Below are positions 26,648 through 36,164 of a stretch of DNA of 64,000 bases, piece after piece. The notes under the pieces were generated by a model. It had not been told where the DNA came from, ran no database searches, and saw nothing but the letters and a program-made list of their open reading frames with translations. The stretch is taken from positions 1 to 64,000 of the forward strand of contig NZ_JAJKBJ010000016.1 in the NCBI RefSeq assembly GCF_023618015.1, in the 5' to 3' direction. The position numbers were made by a program, and so were the translations under genes. This DNA comes from Legionella maioricensis (GTDB lineage: Bacteria > Pseudomonadota > Gammaproteobacteria > Legionellales > Legionellaceae). Numbering within the stretch: the stretch's first letter is position 1; each line of letters begins with the position of its first letter.

Positions 26648-27066
26648 TGCATGAGGAACGTCTGACCGAGCGAATCCGTCGTTATGCTCGTCATGGTTCT
26701 CCTTTATCAACAAAATTGGATTCCTCAGTATTAATTGAGTCGATTCGCAGTCATATTGAAAAAATCTTATCAACGAGGCAGGGCAGCGTAAAAATTGATA
26801 AAGATTATGGATTATCTGAATTAACAGCTCTTGTTGAAGATTATTCGTTTGCTTATCAAGAGGAGCTGAGAAATCACATCCAGGAAACCATTCTTCGTTA
26901 TGAACCACGTCTGGATTCTATTGAGGTGTCTGAAATCCATATAAATTCAGGTAATCAAACCATTACCTGCAGTATTCTGGCGCAATTAAATAAATCATTT
27001 GAGAGTATTAAGGTTTATTTTACTACGGTTTTAACAAGTAAAGGCCGGGTACTCGTTAAGTTATAA
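26647..27066 (+). CDS. tssE: T6SS baseplate protein TssE (gp25-like)
   Basis: A 139-residue gp25-like wedge component of the baseplate. The ATG at 26647 overlaps the hcp stop, and is preferred over a TTG one codon earlier. It shows the family start (ERLTERIRRY), the RQGSVKIDKDYGLSE loop, and LRNHIQETILRYEPRLDSIEV in the C-terminal half. Length is normal for TssE. The next gene follows by 24 bases. Confidence 0.92.
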   Translation: MHEERLTERIRRYARHGSPLSTKLDSSVLIESIRSHIEKILSTRQGSVKIDKDYGLSELTALVEDYSFAYQEELRNHIQETILRYEPRLDSIEVSEIHINSGNQTITCSILAQLNKSFESIKVYFTTVLTSKGRVLVKL

Positions 27067-27090
27067 ATACTCTGAAGTCAAGGCAGAGGC

Positions 27091-28815
27091 ATGATAATTG
27101 ATTACTATCAAAATGAACTGAATAAAATAAGAAAATTAGCCAGAGAATATGCTGAGCAATATCCGGCAATCGCCCCATTATTAAGAGAGCAGAGCACTGA
27201 TCCTGATGTGGAGCGTTTGTTGGAAGGGGTCGCCTTTCTAACGAGCCAGGTTCAGATGGTGATTGATGAAAAATTACCTGAGATGGTCGATGACTTAACC
27301 CAGCTGTTTTTTTCTCAATATTCAAAACCCATACCCAGTACCTCGGTGATCCAGTTCATTCCCAAGGATAATCTGGGCGAGGCGCTGTTCATTTCCAAAG
27401 GAACGGAACTAGCCTCGATTCCTATTAATGAAATTAAATGCCAATTTCGTACGACTATCCCCATCACCGTAGAACCGGTGGTTATTTCCAGTATTGATTT
27501 TCAGGATTCCGTAAGTGGCATTAGCCAGATTGAAATCAATTGCCGGCTTTGTGGTATTACGTTAGGTAATTGGCAGGCTTCTTCACTACGATTTTTTATT
27601 AATCAAAATTGGCAAGAGGCCAGCAATACCTTTTATTTACTGCAACGATATGTCAGTAGAATTACTGTTGAGGCAACGGGAGCCGATAAATTAGTTTTAT
27701 CACCTGACCATTTACAACCATGTGCTTTTGATAATGAAGAGACTTTATATCCTGAGCCTTCCAATATTCATCATCCACATAGAGTTTTATATGAATATAT
27801 TAATCAACCTTATAAATTTTTATTTCTACGTTTAACCGGGTTAGAAAAGTGGCAAAAAAATACTGATGAGCTTGATTTTAAAATCACCTTTGAATTAAAA
27901 GAAGTACCGAAATGGGTGTCCAATCTGGATGATTTTCAATTGGTATTGAATGCAGTACCTATAATTAACTTGTTTGATCATCATGCAGAACCTATTTTCC
28001 TAAATCATAAACAGCCGGATTATCGAATTGTTCCTAACAATGATTTTGATGAAAATTATTCGGTATATGAAGTGAAGAAGGTTACTGGGTATCGCCAGCA
28101 GGAAAGGAAACGTATCGAATACGATCATTTATTGAATTTCAACCAGGAGTTGAGTCTTAATTATAAATATACCTATCATCAACGTCCTTCAGTCACTGGG
28201 CCTGGTCGAACTACTCATATTAGTTTTTATTATGATTTTGATAATGAGTTGCCGGTCGATGAAACGATATCCGTCGAATTGGTTTGTAGTAACGGCCCGC
28301 TAACCAGGTTGTTGGATAAAGATGATATTACTTTGCCTACTGACAGTTCCCCTGAGAATTTAACTTATACTAATCTTATTCCACCTTCATCTTTTTTAAT
28401 TCCGGTTTACGATCAGAGTCTGATCTGGAATTTTCAATCCTTGTTAGCCCTTAATTTGCTTCAGTTATTAGATAAAAACCATCTGCGGCATGTTTTTAAT
28501 CTGTATATTTATGAAAAAGGTGAAAATTATCAGCTTAATATGAGCCGGATAAAAGGCATTGAAAGTATTATTGTTGATAAAGCGCGCCGTCTTTATTACG
28601 GCGAAATGATCGCGGGATCCCATATTACTTTGATTTGTGATCCGGATTGCTTTAGATGTATTGGGGATATGTATTTATTTGGTTGCGTGATGGATGTTTT
28701 TTTTGGCTTAAATGCACCAATTAATACCTTCACTCTATTACATTTGGAAAATGCAAGAACTAAAGAGGTATGGAAATGGTTACCGCGGCTGAACAACCCG
28801 AGCTTAGCATCTTAG
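27091..28815 (+). CDS. tssF: T6SS baseplate protein TssF
   Basis: A 574-residue TssF, which forms the wedge with TssG and TssE. The N-terminus YYQNELNKIRKLAREYAEQYP, followed by DPDVERLLEGVAFLTSQVQ and LPEMVDDLTQLFFSQY, is the family hallmark. The conserved late segment with LNLLQLLDKNHLRHVFNLYIYE and the FFGLNAPINTFTLLHLE end are also present. TssG starts inside its last 46 bases. Confidence 0.95.
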   Translation: MIIDYYQNELNKIRKLAREYAEQYPAIAPLLREQSTDPDVERLLEGVAFLTSQVQMVIDEKLPEMVDDLTQLFFSQYSKPIPSTSVIQFIPKDNLGEALFISKGTELASIPINEIKCQFRTTIPITVEPVVISSIDFQDSVSGISQIEINCRLCGITLGNWQASSLRFFINQNWQEASNTFYLLQRYVSRITVEATGADKLVLSPDHLQPCAFDNEETLYPEPSNIHHPHRVLYEYINQPYKFLFLRLTGLEKWQKNTDELDFKITFELKEVPKWVSNLDDFQLVLNAVPIINLFDHHAEPIFLNHKQPDYRIVPNNDFDENYSVYEVKKVTGYRQQERKRIEYDHLLNFNQELSLNYKYTYHQRPSVTGPGRTTHISFYYDFDNELPVDETISVELVCSNGPLTRLLDKDDITLPTDSSPENLTYTNLIPPSSFLIPVYDQSLIWNFQSLLALNLLQLLDKNHLRHVFNLYIYEKGENYQLNMSRIKGIESIIVDKARRLYYGEMIAGSHITLICDPDCFRCIGDMYLFGCVMDVFFGLNAPINTFTLLHLENARTKEVWKWLPRLNNPSLAS

Positions 28816-29762
28816 ATAAATTATTAACGCAACCCAAAAGCTTTAATTTTTATCAAGCCATTCGCTTAATTGGCCATCTATTAAAATATGAAGAAAAAAA
28901 AGGATTAAAAGGAACTTTATCCATCATTCCTTTATTAAGTTTAGCCTTTCCAGATGCGGATATTCGGGATATCAAACGGGACGAGGATAATCGCTTTACG
29001 TTAACGGCTACTTTTTTTAGTTTGTACGGAACAACCTCTCCGTTGCCTACTTTCTACACGGAACAATTAATCCAGGATGACGACTTTGATTCGGATGAAG
29101 TCAAATGTCTGTTGGATATTTTTCATAAACGTTTGTACAGCTTATTATTTAACGCCTGGTCTAAAAACAGGATATTTGAACAGTTTGCTGAATATGATGA
29201 TGATCTTTATAAAGATGCTCTCTATGGGTTTATAGGATTAGCTGTTAAAGAGGTGCGTGAAAAAATACCCAATCACCGCTATTTATTGCGTTATGCTACT
29301 CACTGGGTATCTGATACCAAATCCATTTGGAGTTTAAAAAAATTTTTAACTGATTATTTCAAAGTACCTTTTAATGTATTTTCTTTTTTTCCTGCCATCC
29401 AAGATATACCGCAAGAACAATATTGTCTTTTGGGCGAGGCGAATCATCATTTAAGTGAAACTGCTTACTTAGGCAGCCAGTTTAAATCCAACAGTAACAG
29501 CTTATTGATTTCTATAGGCCCTTTAAATGCTGATGTATTCCCCTCATTTTTAGCTAATACAGAACACATCAACCGATTAAAATTGTTATTGCAATTATAT
29601 ATAAAGGAGCCTTTTTCCTATTTCATTGAAGTGATTCTTGATAAAGGTTCCTTTAAACCCATACGGTTGGCTTGTGAAATGACCAGTACCTTGGGGGTTG
29701 CAAGTTGGTTGGCACCTCAAAAGGATATTGATATGTTCAAAGTTCGCTATTGGTTAAAATAA
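28770..29762 (+). CDS. tssG: T6SS baseplate protein TssG
   Basis: A 330-residue TssG. Typical features are FNFYQAIRLIGHLL near residue 25, the LTATFFSLYGTTSPLPTFYTE strand-turn, and a C-terminal beta domain with LLQLYIKEPFSYFIEVIL. It overlaps tssF by 46 bases, so the two are co-translated. ATG at 28770 or 28776 could each serve as start. A palindromic dispersed repeat follows the stop and separates the gene from tssJ. Confidence 0.93.
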   Translation: MEMVTAAEQPELSILDKLLTQPKSFNFYQAIRLIGHLLKYEEKKGLKGTLSIIPLLSLAFPDADIRDIKRDEDNRFTLTATFFSLYGTTSPLPTFYTEQLIQDDDFDSDEVKCLLDIFHKRLYSLLFNAWSKNRIFEQFAEYDDDLYKDALYGFIGLAVKEVREKIPNHRYLLRYATHWVSDTKSIWSLKKFLTDYFKVPFNVFSFFPAIQDIPQEQYCLLGEANHHLSETAYLGSQFKSNSNSLLISIGPLNADVFPSFLANTEHINRLKLLLQLYIKEPFSYFIEVILDKGSFKPIRLACEMTSTLGVASWLAPQKDIDMFKVRYWLK

Positions 29763-29787
29763 GTGAAGCAATCAGGCTTAGTGGCTC

Positions 29788-29875
29788 CGTCATCCCGAGG
29801 AGTTTGCGACAAGGGGATCTCCTGAAATAGGCATGAGCTACATTTGGGAGATCCTTCGCTTCGCTTTGGATGACG
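29788..29875. repeat. Dispersed hairpin repeat inside the T6SS operon
   Basis: CGTCATCCCGAGGAG at the left and its near inverse CGCTTTGGATGACG at the right, with inner GGGATCTCCTGAA / GGGAGATCCTTCG. The sequence family is the one that frames the GIY-YIG gene at 45.1-45.8 kb and that recurs at 37814. It interrupts the 184-base tssG-tssJ gap and could form a large hairpin in the mRNA. Confidence 0.75.
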
Positions 29876-29994
29876 TTTCTTACGCCAACTTATTGTTTTC
29901 CATATGCATTCTGATACCATGATAAGATTAGGTTTATTCTAAAAGGTTGCTGCTCATCAGAGCCTTTATATTAGGGATAATAAAAATAAATAGA

Positions 29995-30591
29995 ATGTTG
30001 AAAATAATATTTTATCTCATCTTGCTAATTTTGGTTGGGTGTGGCGGAAAGAATAAAGAGCCCCAATTAGCAAGCAGCTATCAAGATAATGCAATCCTTA
30101 TTCGGGCGCAGGCCAGCAAGGACTTGAATCAATACGACCATCGAAAACATACTTTAAAACTGGGCATAATACAGATAGAGAAAGTAGAAGACATCCAAAA
30201 TCAGATTATTACCTCGGAAGGGATTAGCGAATTACTGGATGGGGATACCGAGGCGGATGGCTCATCGCCAAAAAATAGTAAAGTACATTTACAAACCTTT
30301 TTTGTTGCACCAGGAACGACCCAAACCTTCACTATGGCCCGGATGGCAGGTGCCAAAACTATTGTAGTTATTGCGGGGTATTATAATCTAACCCCTGCAG
30401 GAGTAGTGCGTATTTATGAAATACCGGTGTTTAAGAATTGGAAACCTATTACTTTTTGGGAAGAAACGCGTCGCATGGGACGAATTGCTATTTTTCTGGA
30501 TCTAGGAGCACAGGCAATTAATTATACTGAAACCACTTCAAAAGTGACAAAACCATTGCCAAAAACAAAGAATCTTGTGACCTATAAATAA
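29995..30591 (+). CDS. tssJ: T6SS outer-membrane lipoprotein TssJ
   Basis: About 198 residues from the ATG at 29995, which begins a clean lipoprotein signal (MLKIIFYLILLILVGCGG, lipidation at Cys16). A TTG 48 bases earlier would place the signal internally and is rejected. The mature protein has the TssJ features: a beta-sandwich with RAQASKDLNQYD, a loop, QTFFVAPGTTQTF, and a late VIAGYYNLTPAG-type strand. TssJ anchors TssM in the outer membrane. It starts the second half of the operon (JKLMA), 19 bases before tssK. Confidence 0.92.
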   Translation: MLKIIFYLILLILVGCGGKNKEPQLASSYQDNAILIRAQASKDLNQYDHRKHTLKLGIIQIEKVEDIQNQIITSEGISELLDGDTEADGSSPKNSKVHLQTFFVAPGTTQTFTMARMAGAKTIVVIAGYYNLTPAGVVRIYEIPVFKNWKPITFWEETRRMGRIAIFLDLGAQAINYTETTSKVTKPLPKTKNLVTYK

Positions 30592-30609
30592 TTGTTAGGG
30601 TAAATAAAT

Positions 30610-31998
30610 ATGATTTGGAATACGCCGATTGATTGGGAACATGGTCTTTTTTTGCAGCCCCAACATTTTCAATATACTGAACTGAATCAGCATTATATTC
30701 ATTCTCAATTTTTGCGTTATGTAACTCCCTTTTTTTGGGGATTTACCGAGCTGGTTATTAACGAAAAATCATTAAAGAGCGGCGTTTTTGATGTAGAAAA
30801 AATGGCGTTTTTTTTACCTAGTGGCGAATTTATAGAAGTGGATGTTAATGCCAAATTTTTACCTCGTTCGTTTATTGCTGACTGGCCAGTGAATGCTAAT
30901 TCGCTAAAAGTATATATAGGGGTGAAACAGCTTTCGAAAAATGTAGGTAATGTCACCGTTGTTGATGATATGGAAAAATTAGCGGGGGTAAGCACTCGCT
31001 ATATCAGTTGGAATGCTGGAGATGAATTACCTGACTATTATCACCAGGGTGCCCAGGCTCACCTGCGCTCCTTATATTATGTGGTCAAGTTGTTTTGGGA
31101 AAGTGAAATTGAAAATACTCATAATTATTCCATTATCCAAGCCGCCGAACTCAAACGGATTAATAATGAAATATTTTTTGAATCCAGTTTTTATCCTTCC
31201 TGTGTCAGCATCGTAGCCCATAAAAATTTACATGAATTAATGAATCAAATACTGAATGATTTAGTGAAGGTAACGAGTAAGTTAGAACAATTCAAACAAC
31301 CCATCGACTCTTACAGCTCCCAAATTGATAATAGCAATTTTGGACGGTTATTTTCATTACGCTCATTATTACGCAACGTTCCTTTTATGAAACATTTACT
31401 CAGCGCGAAAGACATTCATCCCTGGCAAATATATGGCCTCTTGCAACAAATCATTGGTGAATTAAGTTTTTATTCAACAGATGTTAATTTTTTTGAAGGA
31501 GGCATTGGGAGCATTTCGGCGTTGCCTGTCTATGATCATAGTGATTTGAGTAAAAGTTTTAATTTAATTGCCTCAATGATGACCAAACTATTATTCACTA
31601 TTATGGCTGATCCTGATCGAATCCGCCGTCTGGTTAAAGAAAAAAATCATTATTTTGCTGATCTGGGAACTCATTTTATCCAACAAGGCCGAAATTATTT
31701 CCTGGTTATTTATGCCCAAAATGATCAAGAAGAAATTGCCGAAATGATAAAAGATTTTGGTAAATTATGTTCTTATACCGAGATCGAAAATTATATTGAT
31801 TTTGCCTTACCAGGTGCCCCTGTTTCCAGACTGCTTTCCGCTCCGGATGGAGTGCCTAAAGGAGCTAATTGCCTTTATTATAAAATTGACCATAAATCAT
31901 CGATGTGGTCCAAAGTAGAGAGGGAATGCAAAGTTGCATTTTACGTTGGAAAAGCTCCCGTAGATATAATAATCGATATCGTAGCGGTAGGAGGATAA
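30610..31998 (+). CDS. tssK: T6SS baseplate-membrane connector TssK
   Basis: A 462-residue TssK trimer subunit linking baseplate to the TssJLM membrane complex. The start MIWNTPIDWEHGLFLQPQHFQ is the family signature (WxxGxxLxPQHFQ). Further family stretches are FWGFTELVIN, LLSAKDIHPWQIYGLLQQIIGELS and a C-terminal FYVGKAPVDI strand. The length is the usual ~450. Confidence 0.95.
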   Translation: MIWNTPIDWEHGLFLQPQHFQYTELNQHYIHSQFLRYVTPFFWGFTELVINEKSLKSGVFDVEKMAFFLPSGEFIEVDVNAKFLPRSFIADWPVNANSLKVYIGVKQLSKNVGNVTVVDDMEKLAGVSTRYISWNAGDELPDYYHQGAQAHLRSLYYVVKLFWESEIENTHNYSIIQAAELKRINNEIFFESSFYPSCVSIVAHKNLHELMNQILNDLVKVTSKLEQFKQPIDSYSSQIDNSNFGRLFSLRSLLRNVPFMKHLLSAKDIHPWQIYGLLQQIIGELSFYSTDVNFFEGGIGSISALPVYDHSDLSKSFNLIASMMTKLLFTIMADPDRIRRLVKEKNHYFADLGTHFIQQGRNYFLVIYAQNDQEEIAEMIKDFGKLCSYTEIENYIDFALPGAPVSRLLSAPDGVPKGANCLYYKIDHKSSMWSKVERECKVAFYVGKAPVDIIIDIVAVGG

Positions 31999-31999
31999 A

Positions 32000-32659
32000 G
32001 TGACTCTTCAAGCTCTCTTTTATGATCTATTTAAGTACGTATGGGACTTAAAGGGTAATGAGTTCGCCTCGGTCACTTATAGTGACTTTCGGGGGCGGGT
32101 AGTCTCTTTAATTACCACCATTAAACTTAAAGGGCGTGAGGTAGATCAGGATAATTTGAATTCTGCTTTATTTGCTGTTTGTGCCTGGATTGATGAATTA
32201 GTGCAAAAATCCCCATGGGTCGGCGTTGCTGAGTGGCAAGATAAGTTGTTACAGGCTGAGTATTTTAATACAACTGCTGCCGGGGAAGAGTTTTTTAGTC
32301 GTCTGAGTAAGATTCCGAGTAAACAAGAAGATCTGGTGAGAATTTACTATCGCTGTTTGGTTTTAGGTTTTAAGGGCGTGTATCATAAACCGGTGGATAA
32401 GCCCGATTTGCTTAAATATAAAAATTTTGCGCTGGAGCAGTTGAGTGACGGGTTTAATATGGCGCATTATCCATCGGAGTTTATTGCGTTTCCTTTAGCT
32501 TATAAGAATGACGCTTTAAAGATTATTCCTTCAAATATAAATCAACGAAAAAGTTTGTTATGGTGGTTGTTACCAATACCGGTCATCTTAATAATTTATT
32601 TCTTTTTTTATTTTGTAATTAATAGCACTGTTACTAATTATTTACAGTTAATTAAATAA
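32000..32659 (+). CDS. tssL: T6SS inner-membrane protein TssL (DotU-like)
   Basis: A 219-residue TssL with GTG start, one base after the tssK stop. Residues 1-180 are the cytoplasmic helical DotU domain (e.g. ALFAVCAWIDELVQKSPW, and YYRCLVLGFKGVYH near 120-133). A single hydrophobic segment at 186-208 (LLWWLLPIPVILIIYFFFYF) anchors the tail. There is no OmpA-like peptidoglycan-binding extension, so wall anchoring must come from elsewhere. DotU of the Legionella Dot/Icm system is a homologue, but the neighbours assign this copy to the T6SS. Confidence 0.95.
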   Translation: MTLQALFYDLFKYVWDLKGNEFASVTYSDFRGRVVSLITTIKLKGREVDQDNLNSALFAVCAWIDELVQKSPWVGVAEWQDKLLQAEYFNTTAAGEEFFSRLSKIPSKQEDLVRIYYRCLVLGFKGVYHKPVDKPDLLKYKNFALEQLSDGFNMAHYPSEFIAFPLAYKNDALKIIPSNINQRKSLLWWLLPIPVILIIYFFFYFVINSTVTNYLQLIK

Positions 32660-32675
32660 ATACTAGAGAGGCAAA

Positions 32676-35600
32676 ATGGGACGACTAGGACATATCATTT
32701 TTTGGATCGTGATTGTCGCTATTTTGGGCGTTTACGCTGCCTTTATAACGTTTAATCGAGATTATCCTATTTGGATAGGCATATTGATTTTTCTCGCATT
32801 GATTCTGGCTTTTTTAATATTTGACGGCATTACCTGGGCTATCAGAAGGTGGTATAAAAAGAGAAAGAATGTAAAGGCGCTGGCGGCTGGTGAAAAGATT
32901 GAAACCGCTGGTTTATATTTAACCTTAAATAATGCTCTTGACTATATCCAGACAAATCACATCGCAGGTGGTACAAAACGTTTTTGGCAAATGCCATGGA
33001 TTATTTTTTTTGGTAAAACGACTATTCTTATTTCTAATGGCTTGAAGCTCCATACTCATTTTATGGTGGGCGATGCTGAGGATGAAGCACTGCAACGCAA
33101 CCAGGTTTATGTACTGGATAATTTTGCAATATGGTGTGTTGATAGTGAGTTGCTCGAAGCAAATACCTCAAAAACAGTAGAAAAACAATGGCTTGATTTT
33201 CTTAAACACATTAAAAGTCAAAATAAAATAAAGCCGCCGATTGATCAGATCGTCATTGAGCTGCCAGCTTCCCGACTTTTAAATGGCGATAAATCAGATA
33301 TAGCTTTTAACGCTCGTACATTGAAAGACAGGGTGGATCAGGTCAGTCAGTTAACTGGCTATCGTCAGCAAGTATTATTCTGTATTACCCAATGCAATAA
33401 TTTAGCGGGCTTCCAAGAATATGTTGAACTATTGCCTGAGAATTTATTGACTCAGGCAATAGGATATATCGTTGCCGACCCCTTAAAACAGTCAACATCC
33501 ACCGAGCCACTTAACTATATAAGTAACCGTGCTGATAAAGTGATAGATATTGTTTTATTGGAGAACGAAAAACCAATTAATGCGGAAGTATTTAATTTTC
33601 CCTTGGCATTGAATGAGTTAAAAGAGAATTACTCTCGCTTCACCAGCGTGTTTTTTGCTTCTTCAGCCTATACGGAACCCTCCGTTTTGCATGGCGTATT
33701 TTTGTTGGGTGAATATACTCGCAATGGAAAAGAAGATAGTGTTTTTTATTACGATTTTATTGATCAAATCCAACTTTCATTAATCCGACCGATGTCGTTA
33801 TTAAGTTCTGAAATCAAGCAAAGAGATAAGCGAGCGTGGGAGTATCTGGGGATTTGGTATCTGGCTACTGCCGTTGCAGCAGGCTATCTGATTTATGTTT
33901 ATAATGCGACCTCCAATCGTCTGATTGAGTTAATCAAGCCCTTGCCCAAAAAAGAAGTATTCTCCGATCAATTTGAGCAAAATTTATTGCAGTTTAGTGA
34001 TTACCATACGGTGATGAATCAACTCGATGCCTTTAAGAGCCAATTGCAAATTAAAGTATTGCCCTATAAAGGGGGCTTGGAACGACTGTATGCTTACTAC
34101 AGCAAACAATACATTATTAACTTTAAAAAACACATTTTGAATCTTCTTGATAATCGAATGGTACAAATGTTTCACAGAGGAGGTCTTACTGATACCGAAC
34201 AAGCCTATTTAGTGCAGAATATGGTGAGTCGGATCAATTTACTCCAGGCAAAAGTAACCAGTAGGGCCAATAGCGACACGATAATGCAAATGCCCAGCCC
34301 ACGTATTAACTATTTGGGTTATAACAAACTGCCTGATCGCGTTCTGAATACTTTTGGCTTGTTGTATAAAGATTATGTGATTTGGAATCCCAATTTAGAG
34401 GAGTTGCGAGGCGAGTCAGGCAAATTGATTTTATGGCTTGATCAATCAGGTATCTTAGCCTCTGATTTGCATTGGCTCGTTCAGTGGGGAAATACCCAAG
34501 AGGATGCATCAGAAATTGGATTGAATAGTTTCTGGATAGGCTCTAATGTCATTAGAGAGTATGTCATTGCCCCTGCCTATACTACTGAAGGGATAGCAGC
34601 AATTCAGTCATTGATCATTCAAATTGAATATGCTTTACCGGTTTATATGGATATAAGCCGGCAAAAAAATAATTTTATGCTTTGGTTTGCTGAGGCACGC
34701 CTGGGAGAGTGGAAGCGTTTTTCCCTTAATTTCTATAAGGGTACTAAAACCTTGGCCTTTCAATACGAATGGGATCAAACCTTCGATGACATGCTGCAAT
34801 CCAGCAGTCCCTATAATGGCTTGTTACATCAATTGGCGTCCGAATTTCAGAATAAACTACCCTTAACGCCCCCTCATTGGGTTCAGCTCGTTCAGCAATT
34901 CTCCGATTTGATGGTTTACAGCCATGACAGCGATAATGGAATAGAGTTTAAACAACTTTCTAATCTGGTTTCTGATTGGATGAATAAGCTTAAAGAAAGG
35001 CCTTCTCAGTGGGACGGCGGAGGCATAAATCCCTATAAGAGACCTCCATCTGTCGCCAATAAATTGAATTTTAATGCCCAAGTCAATGCAGTAAAAGCGT
35101 ATATGCGATATAGAGATTTGCTAAAGAAACTCTATAAAGAGCCTTATGTCCAATCCATTAAAGCCTATACCAACGCCAAGAACTTGTATGCAAGTCAAAT
35201 TGAGGCAGACAGGCAATCGTCCAAAGTGATGCAGGCTTACCAGGCTTTAGTTGATATGAGACGAGCTCTTGATCATTATGATCAATTGGATGGTTCCAAT
35301 CCTTTTTGGATGCTGATGCGTGGCCCTTTAGACTATTACATAGATTATACCAATCGCTTTGCGTCCTGTTACATCCAACAGAAATGGCTGGATGAAGTGT
35401 ATCTTAAAACCACTTCTTTAAGTGGCATTGAATTAAATCAGACTCTATTTGGTAAAGGAGGGTTGGTTTGGATTTTTAATGATAAATACACTTTACCTTT
35501 CATCAAGCAGATAGGGGACAACTTTGTCCCCAGATTTGTTCTAAATCATGAGTTTCCCTTCAAAAGTCAGTATTATCGATTATTACTGTCCGGTACAAGA

Positions 35601-36164
35601 ATGAATGGTGATTTAGAAGCATTAAGTCATCTAAAGCAAAAACCGGAGGAACGTCCACCGGTCAATTTGACTATTCACGCGCAACCGACGAATCTTGATG
35701 TAAAAGCAACGGCGCTTCCGTATAAAACAATTTTGCGCGTTAAGTGCAAAGAGAAAGAGTATGTTTTAGAAAACTATAATTATCCCTCTCACCAAAGAAT
35801 TACTAATTGGCAATTAGAGAGTTGCGGACCAACCGACATTTCTCTTTATTTCCCGGGCGCCACCTTAGTGATGGAGTATCCTGGAAATGAAGGGTTTTTA
35901 CGATTTTTACAAGCGTTTGATGGAGGGATAAAAGAGTTCCATCCCAGTCAGTTTCCAGATCATATAAAGTATTTAAGAGCTCATAACATTGATAGCATAC
36001 GGCTTACTTATAAGGTAACTGGGGGCCATGACATTGTTTGGCAAATTGGCAAGTACTTTGCTGCCCTAAGAGAAAATGAGTTGGCTGAAAAAAATCTGTC
36101 GCGAGTGATTAAAGTTCCAAGAGCGATAACTGAATGTTGGGCTCAAGGCGAATATGATGTCTAA
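32676..36164 (+). CDS. tssM: T6SS membrane-core protein TssM (IcmF-like) with eroded P-loop
   Basis: A 1,162-residue TssM. Two N-terminal membrane helices (8-25 and 31-50) and one at about 387-407 (YLGIWYLATAVAAGYLIYVY) frame the cytoplasmic domain; the rest is periplasmic and contacts TssJ. At residues 107-121 the sequence reads PWIIFFGKTTILISNG. In many TssM proteins this is a Walker A with GPPGSGKT; here the Gly-Pro-Pro-Gly portion is absent and only GKTT is left, so ATP binding is doubtful. Some TssM proteins work without a P-loop. The end overlaps tssA by 11 bases. Confidence 0.95.
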   Translation: MGRLGHIIFWIVIVAILGVYAAFITFNRDYPIWIGILIFLALILAFLIFDGITWAIRRWYKKRKNVKALAAGEKIETAGLYLTLNNALDYIQTNHIAGGTKRFWQMPWIIFFGKTTILISNGLKLHTHFMVGDAEDEALQRNQVYVLDNFAIWCVDSELLEANTSKTVEKQWLDFLKHIKSQNKIKPPIDQIVIELPASRLLNGDKSDIAFNARTLKDRVDQVSQLTGYRQQVLFCITQCNNLAGFQEYVELLPENLLTQAIGYIVADPLKQSTSTEPLNYISNRADKVIDIVLLENEKPINAEVFNFPLALNELKENYSRFTSVFFASSAYTEPSVLHGVFLLGEYTRNGKEDSVFYYDFIDQIQLSLIRPMSLLSSEIKQRDKRAWEYLGIWYLATAVAAGYLIYVYNATSNRLIELIKPLPKKEVFSDQFEQNLLQFSDYHTVMNQLDAFKSQLQIKVLPYKGGLERLYAYYSKQYIINFKKHILNLLDNRMVQMFHRGGLTDTEQAYLVQNMVSRINLLQAKVTSRANSDTIMQMPSPRINYLGYNKLPDRVLNTFGLLYKDYVIWNPNLEELRGESGKLILWLDQSGILASDLHWLVQWGNTQEDASEIGLNSFWIGSNVIREYVIAPAYTTEGIAAIQSLIIQIEYALPVYMDISRQKNNFMLWFAEARLGEWKRFSLNFYKGTKTLAFQYEWDQTFDDMLQSSSPYNGLLHQLASEFQNKLPLTPPHWVQLVQQFSDLMVYSHDSDNGIEFKQLSNLVSDWMNKLKERPSQWDGGGINPYKRPPSVANKLNFNAQVNAVKAYMRYRDLLKKLYKEPYVQSIKAYTNAKNLYASQIEADRQSSKVMQAYQALVDMRRALDHYDQLDGSNPFWMLMRGPLDYYIDYTNRFASCYIQQKWLDEVYLKTTSLSGIELNQTLFGKGGLVWIFNDKYTLPFIKQIGDNFVPRFVLNHEFPFKSQYYRLLLSGTRMNGDLEALSHLKQKPEERPPVNLTIHAQPTNLDVKATALPYKTILRVKCKEKEYVLENYNYPSHQRITNWQLESCGPTDISLYFPGATLVMEYPGNEGFLRFLQAFDGGIKEFHPSQFPDHIKYLRAHNIDSIRLTYKVTGGHDIVWQIGKYFAALRENELAEKNLSRVIKVPRAITECWAQGEYDV

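Noticed and set aside
32000..36164. Dot/Icm DotU-IcmF pair
   Set aside because: Homologous to TssL/TssM, but the flanking tssBCEFGJK and tssA genes assign these to a T6SS.
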